Shown here: positions 24,523 through 33,373 of the stretch, in pieces
Position numbering within the stretch: the first letter of the stretch is position 1
Layout of the letters: every line of letters begins with the position of its first letter
Origin: CAYTYZ01 sp964442385
Lineage (GTDB): Bacteria; Patescibacteriota; Microgenomatia; UBA12405
Direction of reading: 5' to 3'
DNA: 64,000 bases
Assembly (NCBI GenBank): GCA_964442385.1
Contig: CAYTYZ010000001.1
Span: 102,340 to 166,339 of the forward strand
The notes under the pieces: generated by a model
Seen by the model: only the letters and a program-made list of their open reading frames with translations
Databases searched by the model: none
Told to the model about the DNA's origin: nothing
Made by a program: the position numbers and the translations under genes

Positions 24523-25263
24523 ATGAACAAAATTCATTTTTGGATTCAACAAAGACTTTTAGATATATTTTGGACACCCATTGGCAAACAAGTTGATTTT
24601 AACTCACCCCAAGAGTCACTTTTTACTCTCTTAAAAAAATATTCCCAGCCACCCCAAGCCAAAATCATTGACGACAAGTTGCTAAAAAAACTTAGCGCTA
24701 AAAAAATTGTGATAGTTTGCAACCACCCCCATATTATCGAACCTCTTGTTCTATTATCTTGCCTTCCTTATCTCAAAAGCTATATCGTGGTCATGCGTGA
24801 TGTTTTCTACGACCGTTTGCCTGCTCTACAAAAACGCCTTCTGCCAGTTTATATTACCCATCACTATTTCCCAGATCCCAAGCTTGAACAACAGGAATCC
24901 CTAAAAAACAGACAGACCATTGCCAAGGCTGCCAGTTTGCTTAAAAAAGACAAATCTATAGTCATTTTTCCCGGGGCCAGTACTAACGATCTGTATTGGA
25001 AGTCCGGTGTCGGACACCTGCTTTCCCAAGCCAACGACAACCAGCATACTTATCTCCTGCCTTGCCATATTACCGGCACCAGCCACTATGATCCTTTTCG
25101 TTTGGTACCACTACTTGGCAAGCTCTTTCCTCATCCCACTGTAACCATAGGCAAGCCAATTTTAATATCATCAATTAGCATATCCAAAGATCCAAAAAAA
25201 TTGACCAAAGACCTATTTGCCTACTACAACAGTCTCTATCCTATAGCTACAAAACTAATCTAG
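24523..25263 (+). CDS. PlsC-like acyltransferase
   Basis: 246 residues. The acyltransferase motif I region is KIVIVCNHPHIIEPLVLLS, with His68 where PlsC has its catalytic His but Glu rather than the usual Asp at the end of the HX4D motif. Motif III-like IVIFPGASTNDLYWKSG stands in place of FPEGTRS. LLPCHITGT and VTIGKPI resemble motif IV. These changes mean substrate and activity are uncertain. Most likely it transfers an acyl group to a glycerol phosphate-type acceptor at the membrane. It is convergent with the next gene, overlapping by 17 bases. Confidence 0.6.
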   Translation: MNKIHFWIQQRLLDIFWTPIGKQVDFNSPQESLFTLLKKYSQPPQAKIIDDKLLKKLSAKKIVIVCNHPHIIEPLVLLSCLPYLKSYIVVMRDVFYDRLPALQKRLLPVYITHHYFPDPKLEQQESLKNRQTIAKAASLLKKDKSIVIFPGASTNDLYWKSGVGHLLSQANDNQHTYLLPCHITGTSHYDPFRLVPLLGKLFPHPTVTIGKPILISSISISKDPKKLTKDLFAYYNSLYPIATKLI

Positions 25264-25891
25264 CCAAAAGATTTTGGCTGTTAATTTTCAATGCTGCAAG
25301 CTCACTTTTTTGGTCGCTAGTTATACTCTCAAAAGCTACATTAATTTCCATAAAAGCTGTACTTAACAATGGCCCTAGACTATCCAAATCCAACCTCATG
25401 GGAGTATTGGCCGAATTTCGTTGAGTAAGTTGATTCTCTCCATTTAACCCATATCTAACTTTTAACTCCTGTCTATCCTGTCTATACTTACCCCCATACA
25501 CTTCACTAACAGCTTGGCCTAAAACACCTGCTGTCAATCCACATTTCCAATCCTCCAGGCCAGATTTTAAATGTCCCTCTAGTGACAAATCCATACCAAC
25601 TCCCCCTCTAAACAATATCTGCAATCTTTCGTTATATATTGCCATTCTATCTAATTGAGTTCTTTGCTTATGCATAATTCGCAACTGTCCCCCGTGACGT
25701 GGTTCAATTTCAACTTCAAAATCTTCCTCTAAATTTTGCAAAACAACATTTCCCATTATTTCTTGCATATAAAACAAAGCGCCACCCTTACCGCCAACCC
25801 CCAACGATATCAATTCCGAGGTTTCCCTAAAACATCTTTCAACTTTTTTTTGCACGCCACCTTGCTCCTGCCAGGCTTCTAAAATATTCAT
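25247..25891 (-). CDS. hypothetical protein, 214 aa
   Basis: Unrecognised soluble protein. It starts MNILEAWQEQGGVQKKVERC. A beta-rich middle has LEEDFEVEIEPRHGGQLRIM, and GHLKSGLEDWKCGLTAGVLG lies near residue 110. There is no signal peptide or membrane segment. It lies last in a minus-strand run with two C39-like genes. Confidence 0.65.
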   Translation of the reverse strand: MNILEAWQEQGGVQKKVERCFRETSELISLGVGGKGGALFYMQEIMGNVVLQNLEEDFEVEIEPRHGGQLRIMHKQRTQLDRMAIYNERLQILFRGGVGMDLSLEGHLKSGLEDWKCGLTAGVLGQAVSEVYGGKYRQDRQELKVRYGLNGENQLTQRNSANTPMRLDLDSLGPLLSTAFMEINVAFESITSDQKSELAALKINSQNLLARLVL

Positions 25892-25905
25892 TCGAAAGCA
25901 TTATA

Positions 25906-26586
25906 TCAAACTCTACTAACCACCAAGCCCAAGTGTTCTGTCCACCCATCCACTTCTAGTCTATTTACCCCATCTTTGGGACTAATACCGCTATCAGACC
26001 AACGCCATATTTTTAAAAATCTATCCCAGTCCAGACTAAAAAACCCCACATCTGGCCTATTTTGTAATTCTCTCCAGCTGGAACAAGCAACTAACACCTT
26101 TTTCCTATCATAACCAACCCCTGCTAAAAAATGCTCATAAGCATCCATCCCTCGTATATTTCCACCTTTGATACTGTCAGTACCAGCCTCTATCACGCCC
26201 GCTAACAATAAATTACCCTTGTCTATAACTTTTCTATAAGCGTCAAAATTAGAACCTCCAGCATAAGCTCTAGCTCTCAATTTACCTCTACTAGCAACAT
26301 CAATCATGTCTTTTACCCGATGTGTATCATCGTCATGGTTGGCATGGTTTACACCATCTTCCCACTCAAGTATTTGTTCTAAAGACACTCTCTCTCCTGC
26401 CGAAACTGCAGCCATAAAACCAACTATCCGCTCACCACACAAGTGCGGCCAACTAGCCGTTCTTGGATCCCACTCTGGGCTATCACCAAAATTTCCCAAA
26501 GCTAGCTTGGCTCCCGGACTCAGACACTGTAGACCATTACCACAGTAGTCAATGTAACTTAACTCTTCTGATCTAACCTCAATTGA
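25906..26586 (-). CDS. C39-like papain-fold protein, diverged paralogue of the next gene upstream
   Basis: About 226 residues from the ATG at 26586; a longer start at 26658 would overlap the upstream gene by 64 bases and only adds a Ser/Ala-rich stretch. A Cys pair in YCGNGLQCLSPG near the N-terminus and a His in DAYEHFLAGVGYDRKKVLV match the Cys-His order of the neighbouring C39-like protein. LDWDRFLKIWRWSDSG aligns with VEDLVKMWVWSGKG there. Whether it is catalytic is uncertain because the residue after the His strand is Ala-Cys rather than Asp-Pro. Confidence 0.55.
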   Translation of the reverse strand, partial: SIEVRSEELSYIDYCGNGLQCLSPGAKLALGNFGDSPEWDPRTASWPHLCGERIVGFMAAVSAGERVSLEQILEWEDGVNHANHDDDTHRVKDMIDVASRGKLRARAYAGGSNFDAYRKVIDKGNLLLAGVIEAGTDSIKGGNIRGMDAYEHFLAGVGYDRKKVLVACSSWRELQNRPDVGFFSLDWDRFLKIWRWSDSGISPKDGVNRLEVDGWTEHLGLVVSRV

Positions 26587-26594
26587 CATGAAAT

Positions 26595-27302
26595 CTATCT
26601 TAGCACCAAATCCTGCAGCTGTTTTAGCATCATTACTACCATAGGAGCTTCTATCCAACCTCCCCGTGGTCTAATTTTTTCTTTTTTCTCACTTACAAAC
26701 CTAAATCCCTTGCCAGACCACACCCACATTTTTACCAAATCCTCCACCTTTATAGCTCTGAGTCCAAATCGGTTGTAACTACCGCCCCATTCTTTCCGCA
26801 AGCTTGGATCTAAAATGGCTATTTCTTTTGTTTTTGGATTGTAACCCACCGCCAAAACTATATGCTCATCCAATTCATCTGGATGCCCATCCCTACCCTC
26901 AAATACCCCCAAAAATGCCACCGCACCTTTTTCTAAATATCCAATCAAGCTTTGTATATTTCTTTCTTCATTTCTAGGCTTGATAAACTCAAATCTATGA
27001 TTTTTATCCAGAAATTTTCCGGCTCTAACAATATCTCCCATTTCCATACCACTAGGTCGCATTAGTTTGTTTTTAATAAACTCTTTGACTAATCTAACCA
27101 AACTAAATTCCACCCCAAATTGACTAAAAGCAGCCTGAATAGTTCTGGGGCCACAAAAATTATTCTTGCCCACCAAAGGTTGGTACAAGCCATCAACCAG
27201 GTTTCTTGACGAAAACTCTGCCCACTCTTCCGTCCCTATATCTCTCGTTTGCGGTAGCAATTCTGCAATTGGANNNNNNNNNNTAATTCTTTCCGTAACC
27301 AT
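26595..27302 (-). CDS. C39-like peptidase, N-terminus crosses a scaffold gap
   Basis: About 235 residues, exact length unknown because of the gap at 27274-27283. Papain-like triad candidates: Cys in GKNNFCGPRTIQAAF, His in DEHIVLAVGYNPKTKEI and Asp in AILDPSLRKEW. This is the usual C39_2 pattern (C-G-P-x-S/T, H-x-V-x-V-x-G, D-P). No signal peptide is seen. It is upstream of a diverged paralogue and shares the fold with the 627-residue protein at 10868. Confidence 0.65.
   Translation of the reverse strand: MVTERIXXXXPIAELLPQTRDIGTEEWAEFSSRNLVDGLYQPLVGKNNFCGPRTIQAAFSQFGVEFSLVRLVKEFIKNKLMRPSGMEMGDIVRAGKFLDKNHRFEFIKPRNEERNIQSLIGYLEKGAVAFLGVFEGRDGHPDELDEHIVLAVGYNPKTKEIAILDPSLRKEWGGSYNRFGLRAIKVEDLVKMWVWSGKGFRFVSEKKEKIRPRGGWIEAPMVVMMLKQLQDLVLR
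27274..27283. other. scaffold gap (10 N)
   Basis: Ten Ns near the 5' end of the C39-like gene; true size unknown. Confidence 0.98.
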
Positions 27303-27305
27303 AGG

Positions 27306-27974
27306 CTATTTTAACATATTCAAGGCCTCTCTTCTTGTTTCTCTAGCCTCAGGCATTTCCCTCCAACTAGCCACCCATAATGGCTGACCTCTGTACTCTA
27401 CTAGGTTCACCAACCTTCTTGGTTCTATTCTTTCGGTCGTTACCCCCGTATCTATCCTTATATTAACTGCCTCAATTGACCTCAAATCTGTACTTACTTG
27501 TACCTTATTTGCAGAATATACACTTTGTAATATTTCAAGCAACTCTGCCCTGCCAGCTCTCACTACAAACAAAGTATGACCAGTACAGGTAATTTCTACT
27601 GAAGACAATCTTTTCTGAGGTAATCTCACCGTGGACAGCATTTCTGGTAATATTTTTTCAAATTGTCTTTTTGGTGTACAACCAACCCCTACGGTTACCA
27701 GGTCCCCAACTTTTCGTCCAAATAAATTCACCATATACAACACTTTCCCTCCAGGCACAGCAATATCCAAACTTAGACTTTTATCTGTCAACCTCTTTCC
27801 TCGCTCCCAAGCATTTCTAAGTACCTCAGAGTCACTTGAGATGTATTTTAGTTCTCTTAAAACCAAATCTATCCAGGCGTATGCCTCGTTTCTCAAACCA
27901 TTAGTATCAACTTCGCCTCTTTTTTTAATGGCTTCAGCCCTAATTATACCAATTCCTAGTTCAGCAATTCCCAT
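27306..27974 (-). CDS. hypothetical protein, 222 aa
   Basis: No recognised family. Segments: WIDLVLRELKYISSDSEVLR, then the beta-rich SLSLDIAVPGGKVLYMVNLFG and LVTVGVGCTPKRQFEKILPE. It ends with a basic RETRREALNMLK. It is predicted cytosolic. It is the first gene of the minus-strand run ending at 25247, 4 bases from the C39-like gene. Confidence 0.65.
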   Translation of the reverse strand: MGIAELGIGIIRAEAIKKRGEVDTNGLRNEAYAWIDLVLRELKYISSDSEVLRNAWERGKRLTDKSLSLDIAVPGGKVLYMVNLFGRKVGDLVTVGVGCTPKRQFEKILPEMLSTVRLPQKRLSSVEITCTGHTLFVVRAGRAELLEILQSVYSANKVQVSTDLRSIEAVNIRIDTGVTTERIEPRRLVNLVEYRGQPLWVASWREMPEARETRREALNMLK

Positions 27975-28056
27975 AACCTATTATATAGGGTATAGAGTAA
28001 TTTATCCACTTTTCCACAATAACTTTATATAACATGAACTACAGGGTATTACCCTC

Positions 28057-28085
28057 TTGACTTTTTAGACATTTTAGCCTATAAT
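28057..28085 (+). promoter_or_regulatory. strong sigma70-type promoter
   Basis: TTGACT (28057-28062), a 17-base spacer and a perfect TATAAT (28080-28085). The predicted start is near 28092, giving a roughly 120-base leader before the gene at 28212. Confidence 0.8.
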
Positions 28086-28114
28086 AGAGTAGTTCTTTAA
28101 AATTATGCCTTGGT

Positions 28115-28211
28115 AGGGAGGACCGTGGACAAAGACAAAAAATAATAAATTGTCCACTTTCTCCCTACTACGAAAGTAGAAAGGGAATGGCTAAATGCCA
28201 AAGGAGATACG
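28115..28211 (+). promoter_or_regulatory. structured 5' leader of the three-TM protein gene
   Basis: A long stem GGTAGGGAG / CTCCCTACT encloses a second stem GTGGACAA / TTGTCCAC. Then come a GAAA-tetraloop hairpin CTAC-GAAA-GTAG, the small hairpin GGC-TAAAT-GCC and AAAGGAGA, five bases before the ATG. CTAC is shared by two mutually exclusive stems, so the leader could switch. The module order is the same as in the leader of the gene ending at 23077. Confidence 0.55.
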
Positions 28212-28511
28212 ATGACATCATCGATACTTATGGGCGTTGCACTCGTGGTTGTGATCATTACAATGATCGTAATCATAACAGCAGTGGCCGATAAGCTGAA
28301 ACCCAAGGTGGTCGTGGCATACCTTACGGTTGCTGGTGCTCTCGCCATACTCATTTGTATGTGGATCTTTGGACTGGAAACTATCAACGATTCACTCACA
28401 AACAAGGTCTTTGTTCGGAGTATTGGAACCCTGTTCTGCCTTTTGAGCTGGGTCAGTGCCAGTCTATTTCTCGCTGCAAGTATATTTATTACTGATAGCG
28501 GCAAGAAATAG
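28212..28511 (+). CDS. small three-TM membrane protein, 99 aa
   Basis: Three hydrophobic segments: residues about 6-24 (ILMGVALVVVIITMIVIIT), 34-54 and 75-94. Loops are short and basic. It is driven by a near-consensus promoter, has a long folded leader, and is followed after 11 bases by the third copy of the structured RNA seen in the 40-46 kb array. This makes it a relative, in organisation, of the small-membrane-protein cassettes there. Function unknown. Confidence 0.8.
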   Translation: MTSSILMGVALVVVIITMIVIITAVADKLKPKVVVAYLTVAGALAILICMWIFGLETINDSLTNKVFVRSIGTLFCLLSWVSASLFLAASIFITDSGKK

Positions 28512-28522
28512 CCCCTTTCTAG

Positions 28523-28782
28523 GTTTTTTTGATTGCCGCGGCCCGCCAAGGTGGGTCATCCTAAGCTAATGAAAAAAGCGAAAGTCCGCCTAGGCGGACA
28601 CCAGTTTAACTACTGGCGGAGATGGTGGAAGGAACGGAGCGCAAGCTCGTGTAGTAACTCTTGAGCAATCAAGGATGCGTACATGGTTCCGAGTGGAGTA
28701 TACTCTCCGTTAACTTAATTCTAAGTTGATGGTTAAAGAGCAAGGCACCCAACCAGGTGACCAGTCCACAAATCAGAAAAAC
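28523..28782 (+). ncRNA. structured RNA, diverged third copy of the 407-bp element
   Basis: About 260 nt between closing-helix arms GTTTTTTTGATT (28523-28534) and AATCAGAAAAAC (28771-28782). Shared with the 407-bp copies, in the same order: GCGGCCCGCC hairpin plus TCATCC-AAGC, a hairpin followed by GGAGATGG (28618-28625), a branched domain closed by GGAAC/GTTCC with GTACATG (28679-28685), a hairpin followed by GATG, and GAGCAAGG (28738-28745) before a hairpin. Helices pair in both versions despite different sequence. It has no coding potential and is probably on the same transcript as the gene before it. Confidence 0.75.
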
Positions 28783-28820
28783 AAATCCAAAAGATCTTTC
28801 GTAGTAGGGTTTGTTTTAAT

Positions 28821-29495
28821 TTAAACTTTTTTAAATATTACTCTCCACACAAACCAGGGCAGGTTTTTTAACTGCCGCCAGGCCCTTTTTCGGTCCATTA
28901 AGGCCGAAAACAACCATTCTAGCCTCATATCCCTTAGCCACTTTGGGGCTCGATTTATACTTCCAGCATAATAATCAAAGCTTCGGCCAACTCCTACAAC
29001 TACTCCACTGGACAATTTATCCCAATTATCCTCTATCCAAAACTCCTGTTTTTTCATTCCGAGAGCTATAAATAAAATCGCCCTTCCTATTCTTCCACCT
29101 TTATAAAGTTCCTTATCAATACCCACTACTTTTAATTTATTATATTTTTTTACAAAAAATTCTGCCACCTTTTCCGGTTCCCACCCGCCTAAAAAATAAA
29201 CCGGTATCCGTTCCTTCTCGGCCATTGCACACAGTTCGTCCATCAACTCCACCCCAGTTATAAGGGATTTTCTACCCAGTTTTGCAGCCCAAAGTAGTCC
29301 ATTCCCATCTATCACGTTATAACTAGTTTTTTCCGTCAGAATTTTAAAAAATCTTTTATCTCGCCAACTTTCCACCATAAACTCTGGATTTACGGTAGCT
29401 ATCCAAATCTTTTTGCTTGCTTTCAAGCCCCTTTCGATTTCTACTAAAAAATCTTTCTGACTTTTATCCCAAAGTTTTATACCAAACACTTGCAT
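28821..29495 (-). CDS. WecG/TagA/CpsF family glycosyltransferase
   Basis: 224 residues, typical length. Family landmarks are IWIATVNPEFMVESWRDKRF near residue 30, NVIDGNGLLWAAKLGRK with the conserved Asp near residue 61, VYFLGGWEPEKVAEFF, and LFIALGMKKQEFWIEDN followed by GVGRSFDYYAGSINRAPKW. These GT26 enzymes add a sugar (for example ManNAc) to an undecaprenyl-linked acceptor in wall or surface glycan synthesis. The C-terminal Arg/Trp-rich tail suggests membrane attachment. Confidence 0.9.
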   Translation of the reverse strand: MQVFGIKLWDKSQKDFLVEIERGLKASKKIWIATVNPEFMVESWRDKRFFKILTEKTSYNVIDGNGLLWAAKLGRKSLITGVELMDELCAMAEKERIPVYFLGGWEPEKVAEFFVKKYNKLKVVGIDKELYKGGRIGRAILFIALGMKKQEFWIEDNWDKLSSGVVVGVGRSFDYYAGSINRAPKWLRDMRLEWLFSALMDRKRAWRQLKNLPWFVWRVIFKKV

Positions 29496-29525
29496 ATTCC
29501 TCCTATTTTACTCTATTCTTTAGCT

Positions 29526-30167
29526 ATGAACAAAAGATTAATTGCCCTTTTTGTCATTATTTCTTTGTTTGCTCTTCCTCTTGGCTTTCTCTTGTACAAA
29601 AATCAACAAACCTCAGCTATTACAGTTGTAGGCTCCCACAAGCAGGACTCACCCCTTGGAGAAGTCTCGTTTATTGTCAGCAAAGGTAATGCCGCAGCTG
29701 ATCTAAATACAGCCATAAACGACAACGAAGCTCAAGTAAAAAATCTCATTGATATTGTCAAACGTATTGGTGGACCAGACTCTGAAGTTAAAAAAAGCTT
29801 TTATCAAGTTACTCCAGGAACAGGTCAATATGTAGTAGCCAATGCCTTTGGTGTTACTGTCAAAAATCCTGCCAGACTAGACACTCTCGTCAGACAACTC
29901 TACATGGCCGGAGCCACAAGTATCAGCAACCTATCTATGGTGGCTGCCGACAAAGACAATGTTGAAAAAGAACTACGTCAAAAAGCCGTAGCTGATGCCA
30001 ACAAAAATGCCACAGCCATAGCCTCCTCCATTGGTAAATCCATAAAACGCATAGTCTCAATTGCCGATGATCAAGCCACTCCAGCCAGTACTGTCTCTCC
30101 CGATGGTAGTAACCAAACCATTATCTCCCTAAACAAAAATGTCACCGTGGTCTACGAAATTTGGTAA
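29526..30167 (+). CDS. SIMPL-domain (DUF541) protein, secreted or membrane-anchored
   Basis: 213 residues from the ATG at 29526, which begins directly with a signal/anchor (MNKRLIALFVIISLFALPLG). The SIMPL domain follows: a strand GEVSFIVSKGNAAADLNTAI, helices with NDNEAQVKNLIDIVKRIG, then YVVANAFGVTVKNPARLDTL and KAVADANKNATAIASSIGK. Members are periplasmic or surface proteins of unclear role. It overlaps the next gene by 29 bases. Confidence 0.85.
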   Translation: MNKRLIALFVIISLFALPLGFLLYKNQQTSAITVVGSHKQDSPLGEVSFIVSKGNAAADLNTAINDNEAQVKNLIDIVKRIGGPDSEVKKSFYQVTPGTGQYVVANAFGVTVKNPARLDTLVRQLYMAGATSISNLSMVAADKDNVEKELRQKAVADANKNATAIASSIGKSIKRIVSIADDQATPASTVSPDGSNQTIISLNKNVTVVYEIW

Positions 30168-32910
30168 ACAATCTGGTCTAGCTCAGATTGTTTTACTTCT
30201 AGGCCTGGGCTTAATGCTTCTGGCTCTACCCGTAACTTTAAAGTTGACCTCTCAGATCCAAGACAATCGCAACCGTGCCACTGATCACCAGGCACCTACT
30301 CCAACTTCTAGTTCCACCTCTGGTCCCTGCGTTTCCATCCAAGCCAGCTGCCAGGCCCCGAAGATTTTCACCAGCATTAACCCTCCTCATGTCTGCTCTT
30401 GTGCAGATCCCCTGCCTACCCCAGTTCCACCTACTCCTACCCCTACTCTGGCTTTATCCCAACCAGGTGACTCAGGTGTATGTACCAGTCTTAACTGTCC
30501 CGCAGGTACTACCAAAACAGGTCTAGCTTTTGGTTTCTGTAGCTGTACTCTAGATAGCCTACTTCCGACTCCCCCTCCAACAGCCACACCTCTTCCACCC
30601 ACCTCTACCCCTAGACCTACAGCCTACCAAGACCCCAACTGTGCCGACCCAGACTACTACACCCAAAACCTTTCTCTTTGCAGCTCCTTTACCTCTACTC
30701 TAACTCCAACCCCAGACCCACAAGCCATGCAAAGACTATGTGAGTTAAATGACAATGTTTGGACAGATGGTCGCTGTGTAGAGCCAACTACAGTACCAAC
30801 TGCAACTGCCTTCCCCACCCCAGTTCTACCCCCAGGCTGTCCAGATTACTCTACCTACCAAGCTGGAGAATGTATTAATTCAGGTGATATGACCATTGTT
30901 CCCACTTATCCCCCAGACACTCCTACACCAGAGCCAACCCAAACAGTAGAACCTAACTGCACTTTCATTCAAAAACTAACTGGCACCTGTCCCTATCCCA
31001 CAGCTACCCCCATTCCACCCACACCAACAGCAATTCCAACCATACCCATAACCCCAAGTCCCTTCCCCACCCCAGTTCTACCTCCAGGCTGTCCAGACTA
31101 TTCGGCCTACCAAGCCGGAGAGTGTATTAATTCAGGTGATATCAGCATTTTGCCAACCCCAACTCCCAGCTGTAATTCTCTACAAAATTTCTTCAACATT
31201 TGCCCCAAGCCAACCAAAGCTCCTGTTCTACCAACCCCTACAAAATTTGTAAGTCCAGCCCAACGTCTTTGTGAATTAAGTGGAAAAGTTTGGACAAATA
31301 TGAACTGTTTTGAACCTACCCCAATACCTACCTCTATTCTACCTCCAGGCTGTCCAGACTATTCGGCCTACCAAGCCGGAGAGTGTATTAATTCAGGAGA
31401 CATGACGATAGTTCCCACCTACCCTCCAGCAACCCCAACCCCTGACTTCGACAATTGTACTCTAGCCCAAAAGCTATCCGGAACCTGTGGCAAAACTCCA
31501 TTAGTTTGTAAACCCGGTACCGAATACTTTGATTACAATAGCGGAACCTGCAAAAAACTACTTCCAACTCCAACGACAAAACCATGTGATCTATACGACC
31601 ATTCGCTTGATTCACAAGGAAAATGTCAATTAGACCCCCAAAAACAAGCTAAAAATAAAAAAGATGAACGTGATAAAAATATTGCAGCCTGTAATCTAAA
31701 TACTAGTTACATAGATTCCTACGGGGAATGTCAATTCGACCTAGATAAATACCAAAAACTAGATTTAGAACGCCAAATTGTTTGGCAAAAGTACAAACAG
31801 GAGGAAAGTAAAATAAATTTAAGCAAGTGCAACGACCCTGCATATGCCAGAGAAAATCCACCAGAATGTCAACAAATGGAAAGTCAAAAAAAAGCCAGCG
31901 AGGATGAATATAAAAGACAGGTTGCCCTACTTAACCCAGGTACATTTGCTGCCTGTGGTGAGCACTTTGAAAAGAAAGGCACAGCCGAATGTGATGCTCA
32001 AGAAACCAAGTCTTGGGAAGAATTTAAAAAACTACCTGGTTATGTAGCCATGGGAGTAGTCGTAATTGCTGCCCCAGAAATTGTTGCCGCTGCTGCACCC
32101 GTACTGGAAACCTGGGGGGCCGTAAAAGCTATTTCTGTAGCAGCCAATGGCTACGCTACGGTCAGAGACTGTAGTAGTGCCACTGACATAAACTGTACCC
32201 TATCCACTGCCTCATTGGCAGTTTCCATACTATCTCCGGATAGTGGTGTCGTATCAAGTAATGGCTTTAGAATTGCCAGCACGGCTTTGAATACTGCTTC
32301 TGGAGTCAACAGTGGTGTCAAAGCAATTGATGAATGTAGTACAAATGGGTTTACGGCTACTTGCGCCGCTAATACCCTGTCCTCATTTGGGGCTTTTGCA
32401 GGTGCTGCCAAAGAAGCAGCCCCACTCTTAAAATCTGCCAGTGCAGCAAAAGATGTAAAAACAGTATCTGGCTTACTCAAAGATTCATGGGGCAACGCCT
32501 CAGGGGCCGTTCGTTGCGTTTCTGGAGTTACAGACGGGGATATAAGCAAAAATGATGTGGCAAATTGTGCCGGTACGGTTGCTAGTACTGTTGCACAGGT
32601 TGGCAGTGGCAATAAAGCCACTGCATCAATTGCCTATACGGCTGGAACAACAGTAAGGGTTGCAAGCACGGCTATTGACTGTGCTCAAAATCCTTTAGAC
32701 AAAGGCTGTATCTCTGGACTTGGTCAAGCTAGCAAAAATGTAAATGACCTAAAATCAGGCATCAGCAGCTACCAAAAAGCCACCCAGGATAGCATAAAAA
32801 TTGCCCAATCTCTGCCTACCCAACCATCCTTTGGTGCACCCCCATCTCAAACCGATATAGAAATTCAAGATGCAGTCAACGAACTCCTAAATTCTGGAGG
32901 TGGCTATTAG
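30139..32910 (+). CDS. large Pro/Thr/Cys-rich surface protein with triplicate cassette
   Basis: 923 residues. The N-terminal anchor GLAQIVLLLGLGLMLLALPV is a recurring type in CPR genomes. Residues about 45-480 are a long Pro/Thr linker with regularly spaced Cys. The unit LPPGCPDYSxYQAGECINSGD occurs three times (about 230, 313 and 400), and CELxxxVWTxxxCxEPT recurs before two of them. A charged segment (about 490-620) follows. The last 270 residues are an Ala/Ser/Gly-rich region (VIAAPEIVAAAAPVLETWGA onwards) reminiscent of polymorphic-toxin pre-domains, but no toxin domain is visible. Confidence 0.75.
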   Translation: MSPWSTKFGKQSGLAQIVLLLGLGLMLLALPVTLKLTSQIQDNRNRATDHQAPTPTSSSTSGPCVSIQASCQAPKIFTSINPPHVCSCADPLPTPVPPTPTPTLALSQPGDSGVCTSLNCPAGTTKTGLAFGFCSCTLDSLLPTPPPTATPLPPTSTPRPTAYQDPNCADPDYYTQNLSLCSSFTSTLTPTPDPQAMQRLCELNDNVWTDGRCVEPTTVPTATAFPTPVLPPGCPDYSTYQAGECINSGDMTIVPTYPPDTPTPEPTQTVEPNCTFIQKLTGTCPYPTATPIPPTPTAIPTIPITPSPFPTPVLPPGCPDYSAYQAGECINSGDISILPTPTPSCNSLQNFFNICPKPTKAPVLPTPTKFVSPAQRLCELSGKVWTNMNCFEPTPIPTSILPPGCPDYSAYQAGECINSGDMTIVPTYPPATPTPDFDNCTLAQKLSGTCGKTPLVCKPGTEYFDYNSGTCKKLLPTPTTKPCDLYDHSLDSQGKCQLDPQKQAKNKKDERDKNIAACNLNTSYIDSYGECQFDLDKYQKLDLERQIVWQKYKQEESKINLSKCNDPAYARENPPECQQMESQKKASEDEYKRQVALLNPGTFAACGEHFEKKGTAECDAQETKSWEEFKKLPGYVAMGVVVIAAPEIVAAAAPVLETWGAVKAISVAANGYATVRDCSSATDINCTLSTASLAVSILSPDSGVVSSNGFRIASTALNTASGVNSGVKAIDECSTNGFTATCAANTLSSFGAFAGAAKEAAPLLKSASAAKDVKTVSGLLKDSWGNASGAVRCVSGVTDGDISKNDVANCAGTVASTVAQVGSGNKATASIAYTAGTTVRVASTAIDCAQNPLDKGCISGLGQASKNVNDLKSGISSYQKATQDSIKIAQSLPTQPSFGAPPSQTDIEIQDAVNELLNSGGGY

Positions 32911-33344
32911 GAAAGTAATTTTATATCAAAAACTCGTTTGCCAGCCAAATAAGCGTCTATGTCGGGAGCCTCTTTTATACTAGAAACCTTGGCATCTTTA
33001 CCCAAATATCCTTGCGAAAGGCCACCTAATTTATCTGCAGGGGGCAACATAACAGTTTCTCTAGCTCCATTAGCTGATACAATTGTCGCTTCAATTCCCA
33101 TAGCTCCTTTGTCAATATAGCCCTCCAGTTTTCCAGCTACTATTTTTGGCTCAGAGTTGCTAACCTGATGAATTTCCATTTGTACACCTTTCCCATTAAA
33201 AAAATCTAGCATAGGCGCATAAGCCTTCGGGTCAACCGGTTTTTCAACCATTCCGGCAGTAGCAAATCTATTCCAAACCTCTCCAGCGTTTTTTGAATCC
33301 TCTGGAGATACTACTCTTACTTCTGCTCCGTTATTTTCTCCCAT
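32907..33344 (-). CDS. hypothetical protein, 145 aa
   Basis: Soluble and unrecognised. VWNRFATAGMVEKPVDPKAY and GKGVQMEIHQVSNSEPKIV lie in the first half, then a beta-rich EATIVSANGARETVMLPPAD. It is convergent with the surface protein gene, overlapping by 4 bases. Confidence 0.65.
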   Translation of the reverse strand: MGENNGAEVRVVSPEDSKNAGEVWNRFATAGMVEKPVDPKAYAPMLDFFNGKGVQMEIHQVSNSEPKIVAGKLEGYIDKGAMGIEATIVSANGARETVMLPPADKLGGLSQGYLGKDAKVSSIKEAPDIDAYLAGKRVFDIKLLS

Positions 33345-33373
33345 ATATAAAATATATCACACGAACAGATTAT

